This document shows positions 1-8,823 of a DNA stretch of 64,000 nt, one piece after another. The position numbers were made by a program, and so were the translations under genes. The notes under the pieces are model-generated. The model saw nothing but the letters and a program-made list of their open reading frames with translations. It made no database searches and was not told the DNA's origin. This stretch comes from Silicimonas algicola (GTDB lineage Bacteria; Pseudomonadota; Alphaproteobacteria; Rhodobacterales; Rhodobacteraceae), in contig NZ_QGGV01000004.1 of NCBI RefSeq assembly GCF_003148765.1, positions 124,001 to 188,000 on the forward strand. The letters are read 5' to 3'. The first letter of the stretch is position 1. Every line of letters starts with the position of its first letter.

Positions 1-366
1 CAGGTGTACGGACTGAAGTCCGCCGAGGTCGCAACGGCCTTGCAGGAGCGTGAGAGCCTGGGCCCCACGGGTGTCGGCGGCGGAATCGCGCTGCCTCACG
101 CGCGTCTCGACGGTCTTCCGCAGGTTCACGGCCTCTTCATTCGGGTGGAAAAGCCACTCGACTTCGAATCCGTGGATCGCCAGCCCGTCGATCTGGTTTT
201 CGCCCTCCTTGCGCCACAGGACGCGGGTGTCGAACATCTGAAGGCGCTCGCCGTCGTGTCGCGGACGATGCGCGACCCGGCCCTGTGCGCAAAGCTGCGA
301 GCGAACTCCGACCCGCAGACTCTGCACACGCTCTTGACTGCCCAGCCCCGCGTTCAGGCCGCCTGA
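1..366 (+). CDS. ptsN: PTS IIA-like nitrogen-regulatory protein PtsN (3' part; 5' end outside window)
   Basis: This is the C-terminal 121 residues of an EIIA-Ntr domain; the reading frame is open at base 1, so the start lies to the left. The motif GVGGGIALPHAR carries the phosphoacceptor histidine of the PTS EIIA-Fru/Ntr fold, about residue 33 of the visible part. In this family EIIA-Ntr takes phosphate from NPr at the end of the nitrogen PTS and acts on potassium transport, stringent response or carbon-nitrogen balance rather than sugar uptake. The visible length fits a protein of about 150 residues, with roughly 30 residues missing. It converges on the sulfotransferase gene, and the two stops overlap by 13 bases, so the glycan operon ends here. 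Confidence 0.9.
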   Translation, partial: QVYGLKSAEVATALQERESLGPTGVGGGIALPHARLDGLPQVHGLFIRVEKPLDFESVDRQPVDLVFALLAPQDAGVEHLKALAVVSRTMRDPALCAKLRANSDPQTLHTLLTAQPRVQAA

Positions 367-1793
367 CCCTCGGGCGTCCAGTCCGTGAAGCCGAACATCA
401 CGTAGTCACGCCTGTACGCCGCTTCGCAGGCCTCTCCGATCTGGCGCGTCACTACGTCCGACAAGCCGTGGACGTCTTGAACCAGAAATGAGCCCGCCAC
501 AGCCGGCATGGCAACGCCCACATCCCGGCAGAGATCGGACAGGGCTGCGTCGAGGTGGCTTTCGCGGACCACCCGGTCGGGCATCTGGAACTGTCCGATC
601 GCGAACAGGAGCGTCGCCTGACTGGCCCAGGAGTTGTCGACTCGAACGGCCGTCTGTCCGCCCAGATTTCCCGCAAGGAACTTGAGGAACTTCAAGAAAG
701 CTGCCCTGTGACGGTCCAGGGTCCAATCGGAGTCCGGCCAGCTGGACGGGAGAGGCACTCCATAATGTTCCACCAAGGCCGCTCGGATGTCGGCGTGCGT
801 GTCGGCATCCGTAGGAAGAACGAAGCGGCAGAAGGCGTCGTGCGCTCGCGGCAGCGGATGACGCAGGACGGTGAAGGACCGATGTCCCGGATGCTGCCGC
901 TTCCAGCGCCGCATGTCCTTCTGAGACATCCCCGTTTCTGTTTCTCCGTCCGGATCGACCTGGGACAGCCAATCGGGAATCGGGTCGAAACCGGCTCCCC
1001 GGATCGGCATGTAAAGAAGCGGCGTCGTCTTGCACACGCGGAAGAAACGAAGGCCTGGTCCCCTCTCGGGTTCGTGGATCGGCACCCGCCCCAGGTCGGG
1101 CATGAGCATTGTCTGCAACGCCTCTTCGGCGACGGTCGGGTTTGTCAGCCGCGCGGCGACAGGCGTTGGGTTCTGGACCTTCGCACGCACCTTGGCCGGA
1201 TCGGGCGGGCCTTCCGCGCCGATGAAAGTCCCGAGTCCAGCCAGCACGTCGTCGTCCGACAAATCCTCGTAACCGATATGGAAAGCTGTCTGCCCGGTTA
1301 CCTGCAGCGCGCGGGCGACACGAGACTGAAAGGCCGACAGTTCTTCGACGAACTCCACGTATTCCTCTGCGTCGAAGGGCACCTTGGCCGCGCGCGCCGT
1401 CGTCATGTCGCCCAGCCACCACTGTCCCGTCTTGCGCGCGATCTTGAGCGAGACATAGCTGTCGATCGGGCGCCGGGTGAGCACGATCTTCGCCGCCTTG
1501 GGGTCCTGAAGGACAAGGTCGATCGCCCGCGGATCGTGATCGTAAAACAGGCGAAAGCCCGGCAGGCCGCCTGCCGCCGTGCGCATTGCCGCAATGACGC
1601 GCAACGGATCTCTGTCCCGCGCGGTCATCGACAGGCCCCACATCGACGTCACTTCCGGCTTTCCGAAAAAGTGAGGATTGAACAGCTCTCCAAACGATTC
1701 GACGCCCGGCATGGCCGCGAGCTGCTCTTCCAGAAGATTCGATCCGGTGCGCATTCCCGCCAGCACCACGAAATAGTCGAAGCGTCGGGTCAT
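354..1793 (-). CDS. Sulfotransferase-like protein with two sulfotransferase-type segments (NodH-like)
   Basis: The 479-residue protein opens with FVVLAGMRTGSNLLEEQL, which matches the 5'-phosphosulfate-binding loop of PAPS-dependent sulfotransferases. IVLTRRPIDSYVSLKIAR near residue 105 matches the 3'-phosphate-binding Arg/Ser segment. A second region around residue 305 (FTVLRHPLPRAHDAFCRFV) looks like another sulfotransferase-type strand-loop, so the protein may be a tandem or fused enzyme. The family transfers sulfate from PAPS to a sugar hydroxyl. It is the last gene of a seven-gene minus-strand operon and overlaps the GT14 gene by 4 bases. The same operon starts with cysQ, which would remove the PAP by-product. 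The acceptor is unknown; a glycan is inferred from context. Confidence 0.75.
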   Translation of the reverse strand: MTRRFDYFVVLAGMRTGSNLLEEQLAAMPGVESFGELFNPHFFGKPEVTSMWGLSMTARDRDPLRVIAAMRTAAGGLPGFRLFYDHDPRAIDLVLQDPKAAKIVLTRRPIDSYVSLKIARKTGQWWLGDMTTARAAKVPFDAEEYVEFVEELSAFQSRVARALQVTGQTAFHIGYEDLSDDDVLAGLGTFIGAEGPPDPAKVRAKVQNPTPVAARLTNPTVAEEALQTMLMPDLGRVPIHEPERGPGLRFFRVCKTTPLLYMPIRGAGFDPIPDWLSQVDPDGETETGMSQKDMRRWKRQHPGHRSFTVLRHPLPRAHDAFCRFVLPTDADTHADIRAALVEHYGVPLPSSWPDSDWTLDRHRAAFLKFLKFLAGNLGGQTAVRVDNSWASQATLLFAIGQFQMPDRVVRESHLDAALSDLCRDVGVAMPAVAGSFLVQDVHGLSDVVTRQIGEACEAAYRRDYVMFGFTDWTPEGQAA

Positions 1794-3481
1794 CCGGCCT
1801 CCAGTCGGTCACTCGTCACGGGAACCTGTGCGACCTGCAGGCGCGATCCGGTTTCTCCGGCAAGGTGCGGGTTCATCCCGGCGTTGCGCAGGGCCTGAAG
1901 GAAATCGGCCAACCCCTCGACCGGTTGCAGGGCCGGCAAGCCCGTCAGCATGTGGTGTTCTGCACCTGAAAGGCTGTCGACGATCTCCTGCATCGGGTCC
2001 ATCGGGCGTTCGAGGAACTCGGCCAGAGACCAGACCCGCGTTCGCGCCCTCGATCGACGTTCGTGCAACCGGGCCAGAAACGCCGCCTCGATCTTCTGAA
2101 GTCGCGCCGCCGCCCCACGCACCTCCGGGATCGGAAGTCCGGACCGAAGGAGAGGCAGCGCCCAGGCTCCGCTGACGACCGAAATCGTGGCGTTTCGATC
2201 GCGGGCGAGAAATGAGCCGATCCCCTGAGCGTCGCGGGGAGAGAACAGGAACGACTGGTGTTCGCCGCGCGTGTTCCAGACCAGGTTGCGCAGGAATGCC
2301 TCCGGGTCATGGTCCCGGACCGCTGCCTTATCGCAAAGCGCACCGGCGAACCCGGTCTGACCTCCGAAGAATTCCACACGTCCCTTGCCGAACAGATGTC
2401 CATGAACGCGGCTGCCTGTCGTCTGACCGATCCACGCTGCGAAATCCTTGAAGATATCGTCGAAGCCGTGAAAGACGGCATAGGGCGCTGCCGTCAGCCC
2501 GTTCTCGTAGCCTTCGCCGGGAAAGCGGCTCGCCATGACCAGCCCAGGCCGCCCGCGCGTCCGCCTCGTCACCGCCTGCGCGAAGGTCCGGTCGATCTGG
2601 CCCGCCGTCTCTCGCGGCGGAAGGTCGGGCCGGCCCATTTCGAGGAAGGCGCGGTAAAGTCTGTTGGCTCCGGGCCAGATCTTGCGCGCAAAGTATGCCG
2701 GGCTTTGGCGGAGAAGAAGGAGGTGGTCATCGTAGAAGACGTGTGGCTTCCCCTGGAAATCGAACTTCGACAGCGTCAGCGACCGGCTTTCGACTGTCGT
2801 GCCATAGTACCGGACCAGAGACTGAAAGTAGCTTTCGTCGGGAATCCATACCCGCCGGAAGTACCGGTCAAGGACGGGACGATCGGGATCGCTCAAGATC
2901 CGTTCCAGCGTCGCGCGGGTCAGGCACCACCATTGAGAACCCATATGCGGCTCTATTCCAGGGGGAATGCGTCTTTTCCGGCCTACGAGGCGCTGTAGTT
3001 CGACCCAGGCGTCGAACAGGCGCTGGTGCCTTTTCCAGGCGAAAGGAAAGCTGAGGGTGAAGCGTTCCTCGCTCAAGCCACCCTTGGTCCAAGGGACGTC
3101 CCCTATGGTCACGCTTTCAATGAAATCGGTTTTCGGATGCCGCGCCAGGAAGTCCGTCAACTGGTCGATCTGCTTGATCGGAAGGCAAGCGCCCGAAATC
3201 AGCGCCACGTGACCGATGTTCGGAGCCGTTGCCAGAAGTTGCTCCGTGGCGTTCCGGCTTGCGGACACCAGTGACCACGTCCCCCAATCGCAGACCTGCC
3301 TGGACGCGAAGGCGACGTTGTCCCTGTCGCCGACGGATTGGACGAAAGCCTCGTACCGCCGGACGGGGACGCGGCGGTCTACATGGATAACCACCGGGCA
3401 ACCCGCGTCCGAGATAACTCGCGCTACCTGCGCGGCCCTGTGAAGCGCCTCGTGCGCCAGCATGACGAAGCCGACGCTCAA
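1790..3481 (-). CDS. GT14 (Core-2/I-branching) glycosyltransferase with C-terminal DUF5928-like region
   Basis: Residues 1 to about 290 resemble the Branch family of beta-1,6-N-acetylglucosaminyltransferases and peptide O-xylosyltransferases. The start FVMLAHEALHRAAQV, the VIHVDRR strand, the acceptor-region GSQWWCLTR and the WIPDESYFQSLV segment are characteristic. The remaining 270 residues have no catalytic motif I recognise; they fit the extra domain (DUF5928, named from memory) found on roseobacter GT14 proteins. The role is probably adding a branching sugar to a surface polysaccharide in the cytoplasm. No signal peptide is visible. The start overlaps the upstream GT gene by 4 bases and the stop overlaps the sulfotransferase by 4 bases, so translation is likely coupled. 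Confidence 0.8.
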   Translation of the reverse strand: MSVGFVMLAHEALHRAAQVARVISDAGCPVVIHVDRRVPVRRYEAFVQSVGDRDNVAFASRQVCDWGTWSLVSASRNATEQLLATAPNIGHVALISGACLPIKQIDQLTDFLARHPKTDFIESVTIGDVPWTKGGLSEERFTLSFPFAWKRHQRLFDAWVELQRLVGRKRRIPPGIEPHMGSQWWCLTRATLERILSDPDRPVLDRYFRRVWIPDESYFQSLVRYYGTTVESRSLTLSKFDFQGKPHVFYDDHLLLLRQSPAYFARKIWPGANRLYRAFLEMGRPDLPPRETAGQIDRTFAQAVTRRTRGRPGLVMASRFPGEGYENGLTAAPYAVFHGFDDIFKDFAAWIGQTTGSRVHGHLFGKGRVEFFGGQTGFAGALCDKAAVRDHDPEAFLRNLVWNTRGEHQSFLFSPRDAQGIGSFLARDRNATISVVSGAWALPLLRSGLPIPEVRGAAARLQKIEAAFLARLHERRSRARTRVWSLAEFLERPMDPMQEIVDSLSGAEHHMLTGLPALQPVEGLADFLQALRNAGMNPHLAGETGSRLQVAQVPVTSDRLEAG

Positions 3482-4464
3482 GCCCAGTTTCCCTTGGACA
3501 TGAGGCCAAGCTGTTCAAGCTGCCGCCAGTTGATGTATCGCTCGGACCATTCGCACCAGAGACCGTTCTCGCCCTGCGTCTTCAGGTGATAGGCGTCGTA
3601 TTCCCGGCCTCTGGCGAAGTGCTCCCGCCGGTGCGTTTCTTCGGCGGCCTTCGCGTCGAAATCGTTCAGAAACTTCGCGTGAAGCAGACAGCCCGACAGC
3701 TTTTCGCCGCCCGCCTCATCATAGACCTGGTTCAGTCCCCGCGGCAGCAGCATGTGGGTCGACGACACATAGGCGAAGCGGCGGTCCCACCTGACAAGCG
3801 GTATCTTGTTGAGCGACGGGGCGGCTTCGGGAGCCCCCTCGAAGAAGACGCGCGCCCGAGGTCCTCCCTGAATCCATAGGTTCCCGTACTTGGGATTCTT
3901 GCTGAACTGGTAGTTGCCGGCATCGAACCAGGCGGCAATCCTGAACGGATCGTCGCCGGGCTCATAGGGGTGTTCCGACGGTTGACCCTTAGGGTACATG
4001 TCCAGAAGCAAGGTTCCGAAAGACCTGATGCCAGACTGATCCAGCCAGTCGCACAACGCCGCGACGGGGCGACTGTCGCAAAAGGGATAAATCAGAAACT
4101 CGTCCGGATCGACCGTAAGCGTCCATCGCCCGTGTCCATGCCTGAAGCGAAGCCAGTTCAGCCAGTCGGTCCCGAACCGGCTTTTCCTATAGCTCGCCTC
4201 GGTGCGCCAGATCGAGACGTCAGGTTCAGATGAAAGCAGATCGATTCCGCCATCGTCAGAGCCGTTGTCGACGACGAAGAAATGTCCGATCCCGAGGCGA
4301 CGGTAGTACGACAGAAAATACGGCAGACGCGGCTTTTCGTTCCGGATCGTCACGAAAGCCAGGACGGCGCCATTCGGAACGGATGACGTGCGGTCGGCGA
4401 CGACTTCCAGCTCACGCCGTTTGCGGATGGCCCGGACCTGCCAGCGGCGTCGTTCGACCCGCAA
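3478..4464 (-). CDS. Glycosyltransferase, GT2-like / GT92-type (Glyco_tranf_2_4)
   Basis: The 328-residue protein contains LAFVTIRNEKPRLPYFLSYY followed by VVDNGSDDG, the nucleotide-sugar binding strand, and LTVDPDEFLIYP, the D-x-D-like metal site. This is the pattern of the Glyco_tranf_2_4 group common in capsule and exopolysaccharide loci. The start is uncertain: the listed start codon is TTG with no convincing Shine-Dalgarno. The frame stays open upstream to about 4519, where GGGGGAG precedes an in-frame CTG (about 4485), so the true N-terminus may be a few residues longer. It follows the GT4 gene by about 60 bases and overlaps the GT14 gene by 4 bases. Confidence 0.8.
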   Translation of the reverse strand: MRVERRRWQVRAIRKRRELEVVADRTSSVPNGAVLAFVTIRNEKPRLPYFLSYYRRLGIGHFFVVDNGSDDGGIDLLSSEPDVSIWRTEASYRKSRFGTDWLNWLRFRHGHGRWTLTVDPDEFLIYPFCDSRPVAALCDWLDQSGIRSFGTLLLDMYPKGQPSEHPYEPGDDPFRIAAWFDAGNYQFSKNPKYGNLWIQGGPRARVFFEGAPEAAPSLNKIPLVRWDRRFAYVSSTHMLLPRGLNQVYDEAGGEKLSGCLLHAKFLNDFDAKAAEETHRREHFARGREYDAYHLKTQGENGLWCEWSERYINWRQLEQLGLMSKGNWA

Positions 4465-4525
4465 CCGGTATGCCGAGATCGCGCCCAGAGCCCCACTCCC
4501 CCAAGACCACGGGTCAGCGCGGTCC

Positions 4526-5689
4526 TCAGATCAAACCGAAGACCCGGTCGAAGTGCTTTTCCCAGGTCGGAAGCCTGTAGGCCCTCAGGGCCGCATGACG
4601 CCTGGACCGCTCTGCCAAGTCCTCGCTGGCCAACTCTCTGATGGCCCTGAACCATGCATACATGTCGCTTGTATCTGCGTAAATGGCCATGTCCCCTAGG
4701 TGGATCTCGGTCGTCCGTAGCGGCGCGGCGATCGTCGGAACACCCAATGTCGCCGCTTCGAACGGCGGCAGGCCATAGCCCTCGGCCAAGCTGGGAAAGA
4801 GCAGGGCCGTCGCACCTGTCAGATGCCGCTTCATCTCGCGATCCGGGAGCGGTCCAAGTTCGAAGACGGTGCGCCCCATCATCGGAGAGGTGTCCAGACG
4901 GTGGAACAACTCCTCGTTCTTCCACCCACGTGCGCCGATGATCCGCAGTTCGGGAATCCGCGCCTCATCCATCTTGCGATGCATCCGCTCCCAGATATCC
5001 AGAAGGAGCGCGTGGTTCTTTCGCGGCTCGATCGTCCCTATCGCGACAAAATACGGCTTTTCGGACACCTCGCGATCGATCGGCGGCGCGCCGATGTCGA
5101 CCCCCAGAGGCGACACGACAACCGGTACGCGGTGGCCGGTGCCGATCATCCGTTGCTCGACCCTTTCGCGAACATCGTCGGACGGCACGACGATATGGTT
5201 CGCGAAGTTGATGACGGTCGTCAGCCGCTCGACGAACTTCGCCCGAGAGGCCTCGGTCTGGAATTCGGGGAAGTCGATGGGGATGGTGTCGTGGATCATT
5301 ACCACCTTGGAATGATCCGGCATCTCCATCATCGCCCGCATCGTCTGCGGGTTGAGGTTCGTGTGACCGACGTTGAGATAGGCCAGCCCGTTCGGCATCC
5401 GCCACATGAACTTGCGGATCGACAGGCTTGGCATCCGCAGCGAAGCGATGGCGCGGATCGTCGACGCCTGATCGGCTCCGTCAAGATCCTCGCGGTCGAA
5501 GTATTCGGGAAGGCGACCCAGGCGATCCGGTTCGAAAAGAAGAAATCCGCGAGGCGTTCGGATGATGCCCCATCCCCCGCGCCGGATAACTTCTTCAAGG
5601 TAAGCACGTTCGACCCGATCGATGCCGGTCGCTGTCCCGTGTCCAAGTCGTGTAAACGACCTGCTCAGATCAAGAACCGGAGTAGCCAA
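4526..5689 (-). CDS. GT4-family (GT-B fold) glycosyltransferase
   Basis: This is a retaining GT-B glycosyltransferase of 387 residues. Visible motifs are VSPLGVD at the domain junction (193-199), IGTIEPRKNH (218-226) and the E-x7-E donor-binding signature in SLAEGYGLPPFEA (E303 and E311). These are diagnostic of the Glycos_transf_1/GT4 family, which adds sugars from UDP-, GDP- or dTDP-sugars during polysaccharide assembly. There is no signal peptide, so it acts at the cytoplasmic face. It lies 40 bases after galU, which makes UDP-glucose, and is followed by another GT. The exact donor cannot be read from the sequence. Confidence 0.88.
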   Translation of the reverse strand: MATPVLDLSRSFTRLGHGTATGIDRVERAYLEEVIRRGGWGIIRTPRGFLLFEPDRLGRLPEYFDREDLDGADQASTIRAIASLRMPSLSIRKFMWRMPNGLAYLNVGHTNLNPQTMRAMMEMPDHSKVVMIHDTIPIDFPEFQTEASRAKFVERLTTVINFANHIVVPSDDVRERVEQRMIGTGHRVPVVVSPLGVDIGAPPIDREVSEKPYFVAIGTIEPRKNHALLLDIWERMHRKMDEARIPELRIIGARGWKNEELFHRLDTSPMMGRTVFELGPLPDREMKRHLTGATALLFPSLAEGYGLPPFEAATLGVPTIAAPLRTTEIHLGDMAIYADTSDMYAWFRAIRELASEDLAERSRRHAALRAYRLPTWEKHFDRVFGLI

Positions 5690-5729
5690 GTTACGTGCTC
5701 GTTCTTCTTATCGCCCGTCGCAGGTCATC

Positions 5730-6623
5730 TTACTCGGCAGCGCGCGAGAGTGAGACAACCTCATTCAGATAGCGGGCAAATTCGTCATGCAGATCGTCAC
5801 GCGCAAGCGCGAAACTGACCGTCGCCTGAAGAAACCCCGCCTTCGAGCCGCAGTCGAACCGCGTGCCTTCGAATTGCAGGCCATGCACCGGACGCTCGGC
5901 CTCGATCTCGGCAGCGATGGCGTCGGTCAACTGGATTTCTCCGCCGATCCCGGTCTTCGCCTTGTTGAGGTTGTTCATGACATCGGGCGTCAGGATATAG
6001 CGGCCGATCACCGCCAGGTTCGACGGTGCGTCGCGCTCCGGCTTCTCGACCATGCCCTTTACCTTGACCAGTCGACCGTGGGAATCCCCCTCGATGTCGA
6101 GAATGCCATAGGCCGAAGCCTTTTCTTCGGGCACCCGCATCGTGGCGACCATCGAGCCGCCGACCTCTTCGTAGGCTTCGGTCATCTGGGCGAGGCACGG
6201 CGTATCGGCCGCAATCACGTCGTCCGGCAGGATCACCGCGAAGGGCTCGTTTCCGACGAGGCGACGGGCGCACCAGACGGCGTGCCCAAGGCCCATGGGC
6301 TTGTGCTGGCGGATATAGGCGATGGCGCCGGAATCCATGTTGGTCGTCTTGAGGACCTCCAGAAGATCGGTCTTGTTCTTCTTGCGAAGCTCGCTTTCAA
6401 GCTCGGGGGCGTGGTCGAAGTAGTCCTCAAGCGCGGACTTGCCGCGCGAGGTCACGAAGATGAATTCCTTGATGCCTGCAGCGCGCGCTTCGTCGATCGC
6501 GTACTGGATCAGGGGACGATCCACGAGCGTCATGATCTCTTTCGGCACAGCTTTCGTCGCCGGAAGAAATCGCGTTCCCAGACCGGCGACAGGAAAGATC
6601 GCCTTCGTCACCTTACGCTTCAT
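5730..6623 (-). CDS. galU: UTP-glucose-1-phosphate uridylyltransferase
   Basis: The enzyme makes UDP-glucose from UTP and glucose 1-phosphate. The N-terminal signature PVAGLGTRFLPATKAVPKE followed by LVDRPLIQYAIDEA is the nucleotidyltransferase G-x-G-T-R-F loop of GalU. PDDVIA near residue 130 and VEKP near 190 are conserved metal- and sugar-binding segments. The length of 297 residues is typical. Its start overlaps the upstream GT2 gene by 4 bases. Its place among four glycosyltransferases suggests it feeds UDP-sugar to this cluster, though it may be the only galU in the genome and serve general metabolism too. Confidence 0.95.
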   Translation of the reverse strand: MKRKVTKAIFPVAGLGTRFLPATKAVPKEIMTLVDRPLIQYAIDEARAAGIKEFIFVTSRGKSALEDYFDHAPELESELRKKNKTDLLEVLKTTNMDSGAIAYIRQHKPMGLGHAVWCARRLVGNEPFAVILPDDVIAADTPCLAQMTEAYEEVGGSMVATMRVPEEKASAYGILDIEGDSHGRLVKVKGMVEKPERDAPSNLAVIGRYILTPDVMNNLNKAKTGIGGEIQLTDAIAAEIEAERPVHGLQFEGTRFDCGSKAGFLQATVSFALARDDLHDEFARYLNEVVSLSRAAE

Positions 6624-7903
6624 GCGTCTCTCACTCCACCGATGTCGCGCTTTTCACGCGTCTTATGACCAGCCCCGTTAACAATCTCACGGATCCCTCT
6701 CACATTTGCAACGCGACGCACTTCAACTTTCTTCCGGTAGGCAAATCGGCACCACTTGATCCACGGATCGGACCGTTCGGCACGACCGAACTGACCGCCT
6801 GTCTGAAGCCAGAACCCGGGGTCGACGTAACGCACACGATGGCGACGGTTGGTTAAAGAAAAGCTGAAGACACTGCATCGCTGGCCCGATGCGACCAGCT
6901 GACTGGCGTGCTCCACGAGACCGCGACGAGAGGCCAGCCTGCCTGTCAGAACCTCGTGCCCGGATGGAACCGCCATCATTGGAACGAAGGCATCAGGACT
7001 TTTCCCAATAGGCTCTAAGCTGGGCAAAGGCATCGAAAGCCCCACCTGCCACCCCTCTTTGAAGGTTCTCAGGATGCGACTTACGTCGCCGGGCTCGCAG
7101 CCTCCGTCGATCATGTGCCGCAACAGGCGCGCGCGTTCTCGGATCTCGATGCGGGCAACCAATTCGGACACATCGACACCTGGGTGCCGACGAAAGTAGA
7201 GCGCCGAACTTCGACCTATGTCGTGAAGGTCGAGAGGCACACGATCCGCCGTCCGTCGGACCGAGGCACCGAAGCCATGGTGAACTTCCGCCAACGGCGC
7301 CACCGCTGTGATATGGCCGGCATGGCAAAGGCGCATGGACAGGTCGGCGTCGTCCAGAAACCAGGCAAATGCTGGGTCGAACCCACCAAGTGACATCAGG
7401 ATATCGCGTCGAACGGCCATGTTCGTACCGACCAGCTTCAACGCTCTTCCCGCCGAAAGCCTGGGCACGAACGCCTGTTCGCCTCTGTCCTCCTCGACAT
7501 GTGTTTCCGCTTCCCGGTCGATCGACGTCACACGCGATTGAAAGCTCAGCCCGTTGCGGCCGCGTACGAATCCGACGGAGGCCGCCGCGCGCGTGGTGGC
7601 AAGGGCTTCGACGTGGTGCGCAAGCCAAAGAGGCTCCGGCACCGCGTCATCATCGATGAAGGCGCAGATCTCGCCGGCGGAGGCAGCGATCCCTGCATTC
7701 CGCGCCCTGGACAGGTTCGGCTCGTCGAACCTGACCCATTTCAGCGAGGAGACCTCGCCCGACGCCTGGCTTTCGGAGTCGGCCACAACGATCACTTCGA
7801 ATGCGGGATAGTCGACCTGGCGCAGGGCCGTCAGACAGCGTCGAAGCCAATTCGGCCGGTGCCGGCTTGCAACGATGACGCTGACCCGGGGACCGTCCGA
7901 CAT
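6620..7903 (-). CDS. Glycosyltransferase family 2 (GT-A fold)
   Basis: The 427-residue protein begins VSVIVASRHRPNWLRRCL, then VIVVADSES, NLSRARNAGI and CAFIDDDAVP. The last of these contains the D-x-D metal-binding triad of GT2 enzymes. MAVRRDILMSLGGFDP and WFLDDADLSMRLCHAG supply the acceptor-side E/D-D motif. The catalytic GT-A domain covers about residues 1-230; the remaining 200 residues are not recognised. It sits 10 bases after cysQ and overlaps galU by 4 bases. The expected role is transfer of one sugar in the repeat-unit assembly of a surface polysaccharide; donor and acceptor are unknown. Confidence 0.87.
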   Translation of the reverse strand: MSDGPRVSVIVASRHRPNWLRRCLTALRQVDYPAFEVIVVADSESQASGEVSSLKWVRFDEPNLSRARNAGIAASAGEICAFIDDDAVPEPLWLAHHVEALATTRAAASVGFVRGRNGLSFQSRVTSIDREAETHVEEDRGEQAFVPRLSAGRALKLVGTNMAVRRDILMSLGGFDPAFAWFLDDADLSMRLCHAGHITAVAPLAEVHHGFGASVRRTADRVPLDLHDIGRSSALYFRRHPGVDVSELVARIEIRERARLLRHMIDGGCEPGDVSRILRTFKEGWQVGLSMPLPSLEPIGKSPDAFVPMMAVPSGHEVLTGRLASRRGLVEHASQLVASGQRCSVFSFSLTNRRHRVRYVDPGFWLQTGGQFGRAERSDPWIKWCRFAYRKKVEVRRVANVRGIREIVNGAGHKTREKRDIGGVRDA

Positions 7904-7913
7904 CGGCCAGCCG

Positions 7914-8729
7914 TCATTCCTCGGCGAGCGTCACGCCCGGTGCGTAGGCAAGGAAGAACGGGTTCCGGAACGACGCCTTGCCATAGACAAGAGGGCGGTG
8001 GCTTTCCTTTTCGACGACCTGCCCACCGGCCGCGGTCAGAACCGCCTGTCCGGCTGCGGTATCCCATTCCATCGTCGGGCCGAGACGCGGATAGAAGTCG
8101 GCCTCACCCGCTGCGACCAGGCAGAACTTCAGGGACGAGCCTGCGCTGACAAGATCCGCGACGCCGTAGCGGGCGATATAATCGTCCGTCGCCTGATCCC
8201 GGTGCGACTTTGACGCGACAACGCGAAGGCCGGAATTGATCGGTTCAGAGACAGAAATGGCTCGGGTCTCGCCCATCTTCTCAAGATCGAAGCTCCCGCT
8301 CTCCTCGACCGCGCCGCCGTCCGCGCGGGTCAGGAACATACGTTGCTTGGCGGGCGCATAAACCGCGCCAAGCGTGGGCACGCCGTCCTCGACAAGGGCG
8401 ATGTTGACGGTGAAGTCTCCGCGACGCTGCACGAACTCCTTGGTGCCGTCGAGCGGATCGACAATCAAAAAGGTTCGGGCGTCGAGACTGTGGGTTGCGG
8501 CCTGCTCTTCGGTCACGAGCGGCAGATCGGGAAATTCGGCGCGAAGGCCAGCCGAGATCAGGCGATCCGCGGCCTCGTCCGCTTCGGTCACGGGAGAGGC
8601 GTCTTCCTTCGACCTCACACCCATGTCGTCACGCTCATAGACTTCCATGATCGCGGCACCGGCCTCAATGGACAGGCGGCGCATTGCCGAAACCAGGGCT
8701 TCCCGGTCGTAAGTCATCACTTTTTCCAT
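7914..8729 (-). CDS. cysQ: 3'(2'),5'-bisphosphate (PAP) nucleotidase CysQ
   Basis: This is a member of the inositol-monophosphatase/FIG superfamily. SPVTEADEAAD, LVTEEQAA, DPLDGTKEFV and WDTAAGQAVLTAAGG are the metal-binding and C-terminal motifs, and the KEF sequence after the DPLDGT box is typical of CysQ rather than SuhB. CysQ hydrolyses PAP to AMP and phosphate and thereby removes the inhibitory product of PAPS-dependent reactions. It heads the glycan operon whose last gene is a sulfotransferase, so a dedicated PAP-recycling role is plausible. The ATG at 8729 has AAGGA about 9 bases upstream; an internal ATG at 8717 is a weaker alternative. Confidence 0.92.
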   Translation of the reverse strand: MEKVMTYDREALVSAMRRLSIEAGAAIMEVYERDDMGVRSKEDASPVTEADEAADRLISAGLRAEFPDLPLVTEEQAATHSLDARTFLIVDPLDGTKEFVQRRGDFTVNIALVEDGVPTLGAVYAPAKQRMFLTRADGGAVEESGSFDLEKMGETRAISVSEPINSGLRVVASKSHRDQATDDYIARYGVADLVSAGSSLKFCLVAAGEADFYPRLGPTMEWDTAAGQAVLTAAGGQVVEKESHRPLVYGKASFRNPFFLAYAPGVTLAEE

Positions 8730-8750
8730 TTCGCGTGCTGTCCTTCACCA

Positions 8751-8790
8751 CCGACACGGCTTATGATCGCGCGAACCTCGACAGACAACC
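8751..8790 (-). promoter_or_regulatory. Possible promoter of the cysQ-to-sulfotransferase operon
   Basis: Reading the minus strand, TTGTCT (8788-8783) is followed after 17 bases by CATAAG (8765-8760), some 30 bases before the cysQ start. The -35 is a fair match and the -10 a weak one. This is the only interval where a promoter for the seven tightly packed minus-strand genes could lie close to the first gene, because the divergent permease gene starts at 8824. Confidence 0.35.
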
Positions 8791-8823
8791 CCGAAGCCCC
8801 TGGCGGGCACGTTGAGTACAGGC

